48,837 nucleotides of DNA. Source: Myxococcota bacterium (GTDB lineage Bacteria > Myxococcota_C > UBA6777). The DNA is taken from positions 1-48,837 of the forward strand of contig JAKLKB010000065.1 in NCBI GenBank assembly GCA_023150835.1, in the 5' to 3' direction. Each line of letters opens with the position of its first letter. The first letter of the stretch is position 1. Shown piece after piece: positions 23,103 through 31,484 of this stretch. A program made the position numbers and the translations under genes. Below the pieces are notes generated by a model. It saw nothing but the letters and a program-made list of their open reading frames with translations. It was not told the DNA's origin and did not search any database.

Positions 23103-24209
23103 ATGATTCGAGCGGATCTTTGGATGGAGAGAAACAAACGGATGTTGACGGACAAGTGGTATTTGATCGGACCGACCGAAGAGATCAGGGCAAACAAGAT
23201 CAAGAAGATACGGATCTTGGGAGAGGATATCGTGATCTTTCGCGATGCTGCGGGCGTTCCGTCAGCAATCGAAGATCGGTGTTGTCATCGCAATGTGCCG
23301 TTGTCGATGGGAGAGATCAAGCGCGGGTGTGTGGTCTGTCCGTATCATGGATGGACCTTCAACGGTGCGGGCGAGTGTGTGCATATCCCGTCGTTGGCAG
23401 CGGAGGATCCGATCCCACGGACGGCCAAGGTGCGTTGTTATCCTGTACGCGAGCAGCACAAGTTGTTGTGGGTGTTTGTGGGAGATGAGTCGCGTGCGGA
23501 AAAGACCGCTCCACCGCCGATTCCAGAGATGGATCAATGGCCGTTTGTGGCACGCGAACATCTGTTTGAGGCCGATCTGGAGTCGGCTGCGGAAAGCTTG
23601 TTGGACCCGTACCATATCGCTTTTACGCATCGGGATTCGATCGGGACATTGTTGGGTTCGATCGAAGGCTTGCCACAAAATCCTGACTTTCATATCGAAG
23701 TGGTCGAGGATGGACTGATCGGGCGTTATCAGCGTGAAAATACAAGCTCTTTCTTTGAAAAGCAGTATTTTGGTAATACTCCGCAGGTTCAAGTCCACTA
23801 TCGCTTTTTTTATCCGAATCTTTCACGCCTAGAGATCGTGTTTCGAGATCGGGTGTTGCTGATCCTTGAACACATCATGCAGGTGGACGATCAGCGCGTC
23901 AGCATGACGCAGATCACGTTGTGGAAAAATATCTTTCGGCCTTTTCCTTGGTTTGCGCGCTACTTTATGCGCCGAAAGTCAGACAAGATCGTGGGCGAAG
24001 ATATCGCGCTGCTGCGGGCACAACGCGCCATCATGGACAAGATGAAAGAACAAGAAGGCCGTGTTCGCGAGGTTTCGGTGCGTGGTGATGCGATCTCCTT
24101 GGCTTTTCGCAAGTATTGGCGAGCCAAACTCAAAGAGACTTCTTCGGATGCCCCCGAGATATCAAAGAAACAACCGCCTTTTGAGGCAGCCGATGCGCCA
24201 AACGAGTAA
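23103..24209 (+). CDS. Rieske [2Fe-2S] non-heme iron oxygenase
   Basis: Likely hydroxylates an organic substrate using O2, with electrons from an unidentified reductase. Rieske cluster ligands are visible: C60-x-H62 (DRCCHRN) and C79-x2-H82 (CPYHGW). The catalytic mononuclear iron site is E164-x3-D168-x2-H171-x4-H176 (ESLLDPYHIAFTH), so the enzyme looks complete. It resembles PaO/CAO-type or related oxygenases rather than aromatic-ring dioxygenases; no FAD or ferredoxin domain is fused. Location next to lycopene cyclase and CrtU/CruE-like genes suggests a carotenoid substrate, for instance methyl-group oxidation as attributed to CruH in synechoxanthin synthesis. Start is uncertain: ATG 23103, 23124 or 23142, or GTG 23094; no ribosome binding site decides. 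Confidence 0.85.
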   Translation: MIRADLWMERNKRMLTDKWYLIGPTEEIRANKIKKIRILGEDIVIFRDAAGVPSAIEDRCCHRNVPLSMGEIKRGCVVCPYHGWTFNGAGECVHIPSLAAEDPIPRTAKVRCYPVREQHKLLWVFVGDESRAEKTAPPPIPEMDQWPFVAREHLFEADLESAAESLLDPYHIAFTHRDSIGTLLGSIEGLPQNPDFHIEVVEDGLIGRYQRENTSSFFEKQYFGNTPQVQVHYRFFYPNLSRLEIVFRDRVLLILEHIMQVDDQRVSMTQITLWKNIFRPFPWFARYFMRRKSDKIVGEDIALLRAQRAIMDKMKEQEGRVREVSVRGDAISLAFRKYWRAKLKETSSDAPEISKKQPPFEAADAPNE

Positions 24210-24279
24210 GAGGGGGTCTAACATAGCGATATCTGTTGGAAGCGTACACATACTGGAGCGCTCCGTAGCCAAAAAAGCC

Positions 24280-24354
24280 GTGTTCGCAAGCGTTCAAGCG
24301 ATAGAGCTGTTGGCTTTGAAAAACGCTGATCGCCCCATTTATACGGGGTCCATA
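24280..24354 (+). repeat. Family A element, truncated copy A6a
   Basis: Starts gtgttcg with ttcaagcgat and reaches the acggggtc box, then diverges before the hairpins. Lies between the Rieske and methyltransferase genes. The stretches 24210-24279 and 24355-24485 show nothing recognisable. Confidence 0.55.
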
Positions 24355-24485
24355 GAGCCGCGCCCTTGGAAGCGGGGTCTGGTACCTCGCCTCATCAAGC
24401 AATACCCAGATCGGTCGCGACTCTCCAACATAAACCTTTTTCGCAAACACCCTTTAAGCGCAGAGGCAACGGTAAAAACCCCCGA

Positions 24486-24611
24486 ATTCGCGGTGTTTCA
24501 AGCGGCGCAGTCGCTGGTTTGAAAAACGCTCGATCTCCCCGCCAACACGGGGGTCAAGGGGCGACAGTCCCTTGTGGGGCGTGGGGCAAAGCCCCACTCA
24601 ACCAAACGAAG
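24486..24611 (+). repeat. Family A two-hairpin element, copy A6b
   Basis: First hairpin at 24555-24574 (CAAGGG with CCCTTG, inner pairs weaker). Second hairpin pairs GTGGGGC with GCCCCAC around loop AAA. It ends about 40 bases before the methyltransferase ribosome binding site. Confidence 0.75.
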
Positions 24612-24660
24612 GCCAAAAAGCTCGTTCGATGACAGCCACCCAACCAAAAAGGAGTCCGAG

Positions 24661-25410
24661 ATGTCAAAAGCCCATGCACTGCCATTGATTGAAAACAAGC
24701 CCGCTGTTCCGAAAGAATTTAACAAGATCGCGAGGCGCTATGATCTTGCGACGTTTCTTAACCAAGGCTACAGCGAAGATCTGCGCTTGAGTGCGAAGCG
24801 GATGGGACTGCGCGGGGATGAGCGTGTGCTGGATCTGTGTTGTGGGACAGGCAAGTCTACACGCGCTTGTTTGGAAGCCCTTCCGAACGGGCAGGTGGTG
24901 GGGGTGGATTTTTCGGAGGGGATGCTGTCGGTGGCGCGGGAGAATCTGCTTGCGACGTACGGAGAACGTGTATCGTTTCAACTGCAAGATGCGATGGCGC
25001 TGGACTTTCCAGACGAGTCCTTTGATGCGATCTACATGGCGTATGGGATCCGCAATATGTCAGACGCCGAGGCGTGTTTGCGCCAACTGTATCGTTTGCT
25101 CAAGCCGGGTGGGCAGGTGTGTTTCCATGAATACTCCTTGGCGGAGCGTTGGTATGCGCGGCCTTATTGGTGGGTGTTGGGGTACGGCTTTGTGGTGCCG
25201 TTTTGCACGGTCTTGACGGGGACATCGCGCATCTTTCGCTACTTGATCAAAAGCGTCGATCGCTTTTTGCGGCCTACTGCTTTTGTGCAAGCCCTCGAAC
25301 GGACGGGCTTTGTGCGTGCCTCTGCGCAGCCATTGCCTTTTTGGCGAGCGCCGATCTTGCACACCTTTCGCGCTTACAAGCCCGAACATCCCCCTGCTGC
25401 GGGAAAATAG
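24661..25410 (+). CDS. UbiE/COQ5-like SAM-dependent methyltransferase
   Basis: A 249-residue class I methyltransferase. Motif I is VLDLCCGTGKST (56-67); an acidic ribose-binding end VVGVDFSEGM follows; then motif post I LQDAMALDFPDESFDAI and motif VYGIRNMSD typical of UbiE. The C-terminus contains a hydrophobic segment (YWWVLGYGFVVPFCTVLTG). AAGGAG lies about 6-7 bases before ATG 24661; a longer frame from 24574 runs into repeat A6b and is not used. By itself it could be a quinone methyltransferase. Its place between a Rieske oxygenase and a CruE/CrtU homologue suggests a carotenoid role. The cyanobacterial CruH protein, as I recall, joins a Rieske domain to a methyltransferase-like domain. 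The gene end is duplicated downstream. Confidence 0.8.
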   Translation: MSKAHALPLIENKPAVPKEFNKIARRYDLATFLNQGYSEDLRLSAKRMGLRGDERVLDLCCGTGKSTRACLEALPNGQVVGVDFSEGMLSVARENLLATYGERVSFQLQDAMALDFPDESFDAIYMAYGIRNMSDAEACLRQLYRLLKPGGQVCFHEYSLAERWYARPYWWVLGYGFVVPFCTVLTGTSRIFRYLIKSVDRFLRPTAFVQALERTGFVRASAQPLPFWRAPILHTFRAYKPEHPPAAGK

Positions 25411-25477
25411 ACTTCTATCAGAATAGGACTTATCCCCCTGCTGCGGGAAAATAGACTTCTATCAGAATAGGACTTAC
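25390..25477 (+). repeat. 44-bp duplication carrying the methyltransferase stop codon
   Basis: Two copies start at 25390 and 25434. The first includes the last codons (PPAAGK) and TAG of the methyltransferase; the second lies just downstream in noncoding DNA. Each ends in the taggactta sequence, which also starts family A ends at 25468 and 25541. Confidence 0.85.
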
Positions 25478-25540
25478 GCGGTTGGATGGTTGTGTGGGGT
25501 TGGAACCCCAACGGTGACGCACTACCAAACGACGGGTCAA

Positions 25541-25684
25541 AAGGACTTACGCGGTTGGATGGTTGTGTGGGGTTGGAACCCCACGCCCCGCAAGGGAACT
25601 GCGTCCCCTTGACCCCGTGAGGGGCGAAGAGAGCACAGGTTTTCAACACAACGGCTCTGTCGCTTGAAGTGTCGCGAACACGGC
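25541..25684 (-). repeat. Family A two-hairpin element, copy A7, with a partial copy upstream at 25468-25540
   Basis: Minus-oriented copy. Its first hairpin (25591-25611), read on the minus strand, pairs as CAAGGGGAC with GTTCCCTTG including one G-T pair; on the plus strand the same position is an A-C mismatch. Second hairpin GTGGGGTT with AACCCCAC. The first partial copy retains only the TAGGACTTACGCGGTTGG end and second hairpin. Confidence 0.8.
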
Positions 25685-25770
25685 TTTTTTTGGCAACGGC
25701 GTCACTCCGATGCTATGTTGAGAAAAACAGGAAATCCGAGCGTGGCGGTTGTGCAAAGCAAGGAGCAGAG

Positions 25771-27342
25771 ATGGCAAAAGAATCGTTTGGAAAGCGTTGG
25801 ATTCGCGAGCGGCTGGGTGGGTACAAACAGCAGATCAACGTGGTTGAGGCAGACAAACCCGTACAGATGAGAAAAGCCCGTCGGGCGGCGGTGATCGGAG
25901 GTGGGATCGCGGGGATATCCGCTGCATCACATCTTGCCGAACGGGGATTTGGTGTGGCGCTGTTTGAAAAAGAGTCGTACCTTGGCGGAAAAGTCGGCTC
26001 TTGGAAAGCGGATGTGGGAGGCGGTGTCGAGATGCAAATCGAACACGGCTTTCATGCTTTTTTTCGCCAGTATTATAACTTTATAGATTTTTTGAAGCGG
26101 ATCGGTGCGGAAAAATACTTTGAGCCGATCGATGATTATCTGATCCTGACACAAGCTCACGGCAACTTTAGCTTCCAAGGCATCGACACCACGCCGATCT
26201 ACAACTTGTTGTCGATGGCGCGCAAAGGCATCTACAGCTTGCCGAGGATGGCGTTGAATCCAAAAGCGCAAAAGATGCAGGCGTTGTTTCGCTATGAGCC
26301 AGAAAGCACTTTTGCGCAATACGATCAGGTGTCTTTTGCGGATTTTGCGCGTTCGGCGGCCTTACCTGATCGGCTGGTGCGGATCTTTACGAGCTTTGCA
26401 CGAGCGTTTTTCTCGGAGCCTTCGCGGATGTCGATGGCGGAGATGATGAAAGGGTTTCATTTTTATTTTTTAAGCAATGATCTTGGCCTGTTGTATGACT
26501 ACATGAACGAAGACTTTGCGGTATCGCTGCTTGGGCCTGTGTTTGCCCATTTTGAAAAGCATGGCGTCTCGTGGCATCTCAACGCGCCTGTTGAATCGGT
26601 CGAGCGAGAAGGGAAGGGATACCGCGTCAATGGCGTGCCGTTCGATGATCTGGTGATCGCGACGGATGTGGTTGGAACACGGAAGATCGCGGAAAAAAGT
26701 TCGTGGTTGCGCGAAGAAGCTCCGATACTTGCTGCGCAGATGTCCGCGTTGCGTCCGTCGCAGCGATACGCGGTGTTGCGGCTGTGGTTGGATCGCGATA
26801 TCCGATCGGATCTTCCGATCTTTGTCTTTACGGATCGCGAAGTGCTGTTGGATTCGATATCGCTGTATCATCGGATGCAAGAGACTTCACGGCGTTGGGT
26901 CGAAGAAAACGGGGGGAGTGTGATCGAGTTGCACTCGTATGCTGTTCCTGACGCGATCCGCGATCAAGAAGAAGCAAGAGCGCAGTTGATTCGGGAGTTT
27001 GAGACGTATTTCCCTGAGATCAAAGGGGCCGTGATCCGTCACGAGTTCATGCAGTTTCGGCAAGACTTTGCTTCGTTTGCGATCGGTGAATATGCGGGCC
27101 GTCCAACCGTACAGACGGAGATCCCGAACTTATTTTTGGCGGGAGATTGGGTGCGGCTGTCTTGCCCTGCGATGTTGATGGAAGCAGCGCATACTTCGGG
27201 GATGATCGCTGCAAATCACTTGCTTTCCGCGCAAGGTCTGCAACAATACCCCGTCTATTCGATTCCTTTGCGTGGCCTTCTTGCGCCGCATCGGAAACAA
27301 GGTCTTCGTTTGCTCGCTGCCGAACAGCGAGCCGTTGGATAA
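25771..27342 (+). CDS. CrtU/CruE-like carotene desaturase/methyltransferase (FAD-dependent)
   Basis: Enzymes of this family convert the beta-ionone ring of beta- or gamma-carotene into an aromatic ring by desaturation and methyl shift. The 523-residue protein has an N-terminal dinucleotide-binding fold (VIGGGIAGISAASHLAERG, 42-60) followed by LGGKVGSW, and the CrtU-type motif EHGFHAFFRQYYN (91-103), which separates this family from phytoene desaturases. The C-terminal FAD contact is FLAGDWVRLSCPAMLMEAAHTSG. ATG 25771 has AAGGAG 5 bases upstream (25760-25765); a longer frame from 25669 enters repeat A7. The product is probably aromatic carotenoid. Distinguishing chi- from phi-ring (CruE versus CrtU) requires phylogeny. 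Confidence 0.85.
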   Translation: MAKESFGKRWIRERLGGYKQQINVVEADKPVQMRKARRAAVIGGGIAGISAASHLAERGFGVALFEKESYLGGKVGSWKADVGGGVEMQIEHGFHAFFRQYYNFIDFLKRIGAEKYFEPIDDYLILTQAHGNFSFQGIDTTPIYNLLSMARKGIYSLPRMALNPKAQKMQALFRYEPESTFAQYDQVSFADFARSAALPDRLVRIFTSFARAFFSEPSRMSMAEMMKGFHFYFLSNDLGLLYDYMNEDFAVSLLGPVFAHFEKHGVSWHLNAPVESVEREGKGYRVNGVPFDDLVIATDVVGTRKIAEKSSWLREEAPILAAQMSALRPSQRYAVLRLWLDRDIRSDLPIFVFTDREVLLDSISLYHRMQETSRRWVEENGGSVIELHSYAVPDAIRDQEEARAQLIREFETYFPEIKGAVIRHEFMQFRQDFASFAIGEYAGRPTVQTEIPNLFLAGDWVRLSCPAMLMEAAHTSGMIAANHLLSAQGLQQYPVYSIPLRGLLAPHRKQGLRLLAAEQRAVG

Positions 27343-27398
27343 TCGGCGTTGGTGGTTTTCGTACGCCAACACCCCAAACAAAGGAGCGTTGGTGTCGG

Positions 27399-27749
27399 AT
27401 GAGCCGTTATACGGTGACGATCTTGTTGTTGTGTTGCAGCAACGTGTTTATGACGTTTGCATGGTATGGGCATCTGCGCGATATGTCGCATCGACCGTGG
27501 ATTGTGGCGGCGTTGGTCAGTTGGGGGATCGCTCTTTTTGAATATCTCTTACAAGTTCCTGCCAATCGTATCGGTCACGAAGTCATGACCGTCGGACAGC
27601 TAAAGATCCTGCAAGAAGTAATTACGCTGACGATCTTCGTGCCATTTGCCATCTTTTATATGAAAGAAAAACCGACATGGGATTACTTGTGGGCAGGGCT
27701 TTGTTTGTTGGGAGCCGTGTTTTTTATCTTCCGCAGCAAGTTGTTCTGA
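27399..27749 (+). CDS. DUF486-family small membrane protein
   Basis: A 116-residue protein with four hydrophobic helices and the DUF486 pattern (QVPANRIGHEVMTVGQLKILQEVITLTIFVPFA). The family is distantly like small multidrug/EmrE-type transporters; no substrate is known. It starts 56 bases after the CrtU/CruE-like gene, with AAGGAG 13 bases upstream, longer than ideal. No better in-frame start exists. It may be in the same transcript, possibly with a membrane role linked to pigment, but this is only context. Confidence 0.8.
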   Translation: MSRYTVTILLLCCSNVFMTFAWYGHLRDMSHRPWIVAALVSWGIALFEYLLQVPANRIGHEVMTVGQLKILQEVITLTIFVPFAIFYMKEKPTWDYLWAGLCLLGAVFFIFRSKLF

Positions 27750-27794
27750 ACGTTGGTGTTTTGGTGTTTTGGTGTTTTGGTGTTTTGGTGTTTA

Positions 27795-27884
27795 TGAGAG
27801 TATGTAGAAGCCCGATTGTTTGGGCATCCACAGGGGGATGCCCCTACCTCTTTACGATAACGCAACGGGCGGATCTCGTATAAC
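27795..27884 (+). repeat. Family B inverted-repeat element, copy (left end degraded), after a ttttggtg microsatellite
   Basis: A gggcatcc/ggatgccc hairpin at 27823-27842, then the right terminus ggcggatctcgtat at 27869-27882. The left end is not clearly preserved. Immediately upstream, 27751-27795 is a tandem run of ttttggtg-type units. Confidence 0.65.
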
Positions 27885-27950
27885 GGCGCAAGACGACCAA
27901 AGGGAGTCCTACCGGACGCCCCAGACAAAGGGCGGGAGATCGGGTGATTT

Positions 27951-28514
27951 ATGGAATTTTTGCGAACCCACTTTTTTGGGACGGATCTGGTCGTTGGATT
28001 TTCTTTCCCAGTGTTTTTTTATTTCTTGTACAAAACAGGACATATCGAACGATGGGTTTGGACGTTTTTTTGGGTAGGCGTTGGGATCGGCTTGTTGTGG
28101 GAAATCCCGATCTTTTTGTTGAGCGCAGAGAACGCAAGATACCCGATCATTCGATACCTTCAACCATTGCCAGTCCATCACCTGATCGTGATGTTCTGTC
28201 ATGCGCTGTGGGATGGCGGACTTTTTCTGATGGGAGTTGGCCTTGTTTTTCTTTTTTCGCCATCTGCGCTCAGGCGGTTCTCTTGGAAGGAACTGGCGAT
28301 CTTTTTGGCATGGGGGCAGATCTCGGCACTGTCCGTTGAATTGTTAGGCATTTTCAATGACGGATGGGCCTACATCCCGGGCTATTGGTGGAATCCAACG
28401 CTTTTTCAAGTGAAGCAACAATCTCTCACTTTGTTAATCTTCTTTATTTGGTTGATGGCTTCTCTTGCGTACTACTTTCTTCTTCTGCGATTTCACCAGA
28501 AAAAGCGGATGTAA
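27951..28514 (+). CDS. Multi-pass membrane protein of unknown function
   Basis: I do not recognise the family. The 187-residue protein has about six hydrophobic segments. Conserved-looking polar residues sit near helix ends: WEIPIFLLSAE (near 50-60), HHLIVMFCHALWDGGLF (near 75-92), and ELLGIFNDGWAYIPGYWWNPTLF (near 130-152). These paired His/Trp/Asp residues within membrane segments suggest an enzyme rather than a transporter. It is the last gene of the carotenoid-type block and on the same strand, but separated from DUF486 by 200 bases of repeat DNA. It ends in a basic tail (RFHQKKRM). ATG 27951 has GGGAG about 12 bases upstream. Confidence 0.65.
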   Translation: MEFLRTHFFGTDLVVGFSFPVFFYFLYKTGHIERWVWTFFWVGVGIGLLWEIPIFLLSAENARYPIIRYLQPLPVHHLIVMFCHALWDGGLFLMGVGLVFLFSPSALRRFSWKELAIFLAWGQISALSVELLGIFNDGWAYIPGYWWNPTLFQVKQQSLTLLIFFIWLMASLAYYFLLLRFHQKKRM

Positions 28515-28523
28515 GAGTGGCTT

Positions 28524-28642
28524 GTACGGTATCCGAATGATCTACGCAGCAAAGGATAGTGCGCAAACGCCCTGTTGTTGGGCAGCCACGGGGGGCTACC
28601 CTTACGTTTTACGAATATGCGATGGGTGAATTTCGTATGATA
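28524..28642 (+). repeat. Family B inverted-repeat element, degenerate copy
   Basis: Left end gtacggtatccg at 28524-28535 and right end gtgaatttcgtat near 28635. The centre is a gggcagcc/ggctaccc hairpin with one mismatch, and both termini have mutations. It lies between the convergent unknown membrane gene and the M15-like gene. Confidence 0.65.
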
Positions 28643-28762
28643 TGGAGAAAAACGAGGGCGGGGTTGGGGATTTTTTCGGAAAGTGCCTTGTGTAAAAGTA
28701 GCGTGGTGGAGAAACGCTTACTGGTCAGCCCGTAAAGCCCAAGAGCTTCAGCCTTGGGTGGT

Positions 28763-30085
28763 TCACAGGTAGCGCTTGGCCCAAGAAGGGATGGGACGGC
28801 CAAGATCGCGATCGGCATCGGGTCGGCTGCCGCTTAGGCCATCACCGCCCCAGCCGTATTCGGAGACTTGGGAGCGGGCGGAACGGGAGAGGTCGCGGTC
28901 GCCGATGGCGATGGCGTGGATGTGGGGGGAAAAGGTGTCGTGTCCGCGTCCACGGCTCCATGCGGCGAATCCTGCTTGGCGGAGACTGCGCACCATGTCG
29001 TCGACAACACCGCGTGAGTGCATGACGGTGCGGATATCAAGGGCACCCCCGCCGTCGTGGGTGCCAGCGCTTCCACGCACGCCGCCCGGGTTATAAGAGC
29101 CTTGGCTGAAAGAGAATTGGAAGTTTTCGTGGCCGTGTTTTTTTTCCATGATCTCTTCGGCACGACGGATCATCTCGACGGTGCGTTTGTTCATGGCGAC
29201 ACCGCGAAAGTTGACGTGGCTATAATCGGCGGTGGGGGGCTTTTGGTCGAATTGTTCAAATCGGCTGAGGGGGGTATCGGGATTTTTGAGGACTTCTTTT
29301 CCTTTTTCAAGTGCGGCCCATGTTTTGGGTCCGACGTTTCCGTTGACAGGGAGTCCTGCGTCTCGCTGAAAGTCTCGCACAGCGCTTTCGGTTTTGGGTC
29401 CAAAGTCGCCGTCGATGGGGCCGGGATTGAAGCCGAGTTTTTTGAGTCGGCCTTGGAGTGTTTCGACGTGACGGCCTTTCGCGCCTTCTTGGAGCGTGAC
29501 GTCGGGCGCATCAAAGCCGTCTTTGGGAGCGGAGGAGGGAGTGGGCTGTGCTGGTGTTGGTTGTGTCGGTGGATGGGGCGCATTCGGTTTGGCTTTTTCG
29601 AGGGCAGCCCATGTTTTGGGTCCGACGATGCCGTCGACGTATTCGCCCGCGTCTCGTTGGAAGGCTTTGACCGCTTTTTCAGTTTTGGGTCCAAAGTCGC
29701 CGTCGATGGGTCCGGGATCGAAGCCGAGCTTTTTGAGTCGGCCTTGAAGGGTTTCGACGTGTTGGCCCTTTGCGCCTTCTTTGAGAGTGACGTTGGGTGC
29801 GTCAAATCCCGATTTGGCGGAGGCTGCGGCGGTGCGTGATCGGGCTTGTGCGGCAGGTGTTTGAGCGAAGCCTTGGGGTGCGGGTGCGCCGACAAGATCG
29901 CGCTGAAGGGCGGGAGCCGCAGCGGGTGGGGTGGGGATGGGGGCGTGAGGGGCGTGAGGGTGATCGTGGCCCTCGTGGTGTTTGGGCGTGGGATCGGGGG
30001 GCGGAGCCAGTTTGCGTGGTTTGGCGATGGAGTCTGCTTGGGGTAGCGGCTTGCGTTCGGGGATGTGGGGGGCAGGTATCTTCAT
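28763..30085 (-). CDS. Peptidoglycan-binding protein with M15/VanY-like peptidase domain
   Basis: The 440-residue protein starts with a Pro/His-rich segment (about 1-95) with no signal peptide. Two nearly identical PG_binding_1 domains follow (about 97-165 and 192-262; LQGRLKKLGFDPGPIDGDFGP). The C-terminal domain (about 285-440) has zinc-peptidase residues of the LAS/M15 type: SAGTHDGGGALDI and SPHIHAIAI. It should bind and cut peptidoglycan cross-bridges. Absence of a signal peptide suggests release by lysis or loading by a secretion system (e.g. type VI or contractile injection), or a missed upstream start; no in-frame extension is evident. ATG 30085 has no clear ribosome binding site. It may be part of a toxin-like cargo, speculative. 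Confidence 0.8.
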   Translation of the reverse strand: MKIPAPHIPERKPLPQADSIAKPRKLAPPPDPTPKHHEGHDHPHAPHAPIPTPPAAAPALQRDLVGAPAPQGFAQTPAAQARSRTAAASAKSGFDAPNVTLKEGAKGQHVETLQGRLKKLGFDPGPIDGDFGPKTEKAVKAFQRDAGEYVDGIVGPKTWAALEKAKPNAPHPPTQPTPAQPTPSSAPKDGFDAPDVTLQEGAKGRHVETLQGRLKKLGFNPGPIDGDFGPKTESAVRDFQRDAGLPVNGNVGPKTWAALEKGKEVLKNPDTPLSRFEQFDQKPPTADYSHVNFRGVAMNKRTVEMIRRAEEIMEKKHGHENFQFSFSQGSYNPGGVRGSAGTHDGGGALDIRTVMHSRGVVDDMVRSLRQAGFAAWSRGRGHDTFSPHIHAIAIGDRDLSRSARSQVSEYGWGGDGLSGSRPDADRDLGRPIPSWAKRYL

Positions 30086-30322
30086 GTTGCGCTCACTTTG
30101 TGTTTTGTGGGTTGTGGTGAACAGGCTGGGCTGTTGTTGTACGCGAGTCTATTTTTGCTGATAACGTACCGAGATAGCAAGGATTTTCTTTTGCACATTA
30201 GTGAGGTAAATGAAAAAACGCAGGCGGATGTAATCTTTGGGAGAGAAAATGCAACGTGTTCTATTTCCTTGATCTTCATGGGATTGTTGGTATTGAAGCG
30301 CGGAGCGTTGTGATTGGAAAGC
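30086..30322. other. Intergenic stretch, AT-richer than its surroundings, nothing recognised
   Basis: 237 bases between the start of the M15-like gene and the stop of the secreted unknown, both on the minus strand. Composition is AT-richer than flanking DNA (e.g. ttgctgataacgtaccgaga region). Plus-strand frames here look like chance. It may hold the promoter of the M15-like gene, but no boxes could be assigned. Confidence 0.3.
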
Positions 30323-31315
30323 TCAAAGAGGGGGGGCGCAAGTGGTGTGGACGTCGATGCGGGCGGGGCGTGCGTGGTGTTGGGGCTGGGTGGGATGTGT
30401 GAGGGTGGTGGATGTGTCGCTTTGGAAGCCGCGCCAGTGGGTGCGTTGTGGGAGGCCGCGATAGGTGAGGTGGACGGTGCCTTGGTAGGAGCTTTGGCTT
30501 TGGATTGTGCGCTTTGTGTCGGAGCAGCGGGTGTTTTGTCGCAAGGTACTTTGGAGGGAGAGGTGGTTTTGTTTGAGGCGATGGAGTTTGTATTGAAGGG
30601 AGTGGACTTGGGTGCAAGGAAAAGAGCCGTTTTGACGGGAGGTGTGTTGGTAGCGCCAACGTCGCAAAGGTCGGTGGGGTGGGGCGGGCCAGCGCAAGAA
30701 GATCAGTTGGATGGCGCGTTCGGTGGCTTTTTTGTGTTTGTTGGTGTGTTCGGCGGGTTGGCCGTAGTGGATGGTGCGGATCGTGTTGTGGGGGTCGAGG
30801 TGGACGCGCCACATCGCGCCGATGTAGACGGCCAGTAAGCCTTTGAGCGTGTTGTTGGCGGGGCGGCCCATCACAAGCAACGGGGTGTATTCGATGGTTT
30901 GCCCTTCGACGATATAGCCCGTTGCGTCGGAAGAAACGACGGCCATTTGATAGGCCGCTCGGATATGGAGATGTGGTGTGGTGGAGGCAGCGTGTTTGGA
31001 AGGAGCGGAGGGAAGGGCGTGTTTGGAAGGAGCGGAAGGAGCAGGAGATGGTGAAGGAGCGGGAGGAGCAGGGGATGGTGAAGGAGCGGAAGGAAGGGGG
31101 GCGTAGATCTGTGTTTCGATGCGTGTGGTGCAGAGGGTTCCGACAGGAGGAAGGGGTGAAGGTGGTGCGGGGCGGCTGGTGGATTGGGCGTTTGAGGGAA
31201 AAGGAAGAAGCAGCGCCGCTTTGGAGAGGAAAAAGCACAGAGCGAAGGAGGGAGGGATTCGAGCGGATATCAGGCGGCTGCGGAAGAAAGGGGCCGGAAG
31301 CAAGGTGGCGTGCAT
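30323..31315 (-). CDS. Secreted protein of unknown function with Pro-rich linker
   Basis: A 330-residue product with a signal-peptide-like N-terminus (IPPSFALCFFLSKAALLLPFPSNAQS), a Pro/Ser/Ala linker with repeated APSPSPAP and SAPSKHA units (about 65-115), and a folded region of about 200 residues (HLHIRAAYQMAVVSSDATGY, LLVMGRPANNTLKGLLAVYIGAM). I do not recognise the domain. ATG 31315 has GGAG 7 bases upstream (minus strand). A longer frame to 31444 would begin in a family B repeat. The C-terminal roughly 60 residues are rich in His, Thr and Arg and look low in complexity. The reading frame is supported by length and the signal peptide rather than homology. Confidence 0.55.
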   Translation of the reverse strand: MHATLLPAPFFRSRLISARIPPSFALCFFLSKAALLLPFPSNAQSTSRPAPPSPLPPVGTLCTTRIETQIYAPLPSAPSPSPAPPAPSPSPAPSAPSKHALPSAPSKHAASTTPHLHIRAAYQMAVVSSDATGYIVEGQTIEYTPLLVMGRPANNTLKGLLAVYIGAMWRVHLDPHNTIRTIHYGQPAEHTNKHKKATERAIQLIFLRWPAPPHRPLRRWRYQHTSRQNGSFPCTQVHSLQYKLHRLKQNHLSLQSTLRQNTRCSDTKRTIQSQSSYQGTVHLTYRGLPQRTHWRGFQSDTSTTLTHPTQPQHHARPARIDVHTTCAPPL

Positions 31316-31344
31316 GAGGGGTCTCCGTGGTGGTTGGAGCGTGG

Positions 31345-31464
31345 TGGCTGATACGAAATCCGCAGGGTGTGTGATCGTAAAACGTAGGGGCAGACAGGTG
31401 TGGCTGCCCAACCGTAGGGCATCTACGCACGATCCTTCGATCACATATCTTGCGGATATCGTAT
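31345..31464 (-). repeat. Family B inverted-repeat element, well-preserved copy
   Basis: Termini ATACGAAATCCGC (31352 region) and GCGGATATCGTAT (31452-31464) are inverted copies with one mismatch. Inside are gtaggggcag and a ggcagac/ggctgcc-type hairpin, with cgtagggcatctacgcac beside it. The element is minus-oriented relative to the copy at 6917. Confidence 0.75.
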
Positions 31465-31484
31465 GACTTCAGAGAGAAAGCCGA

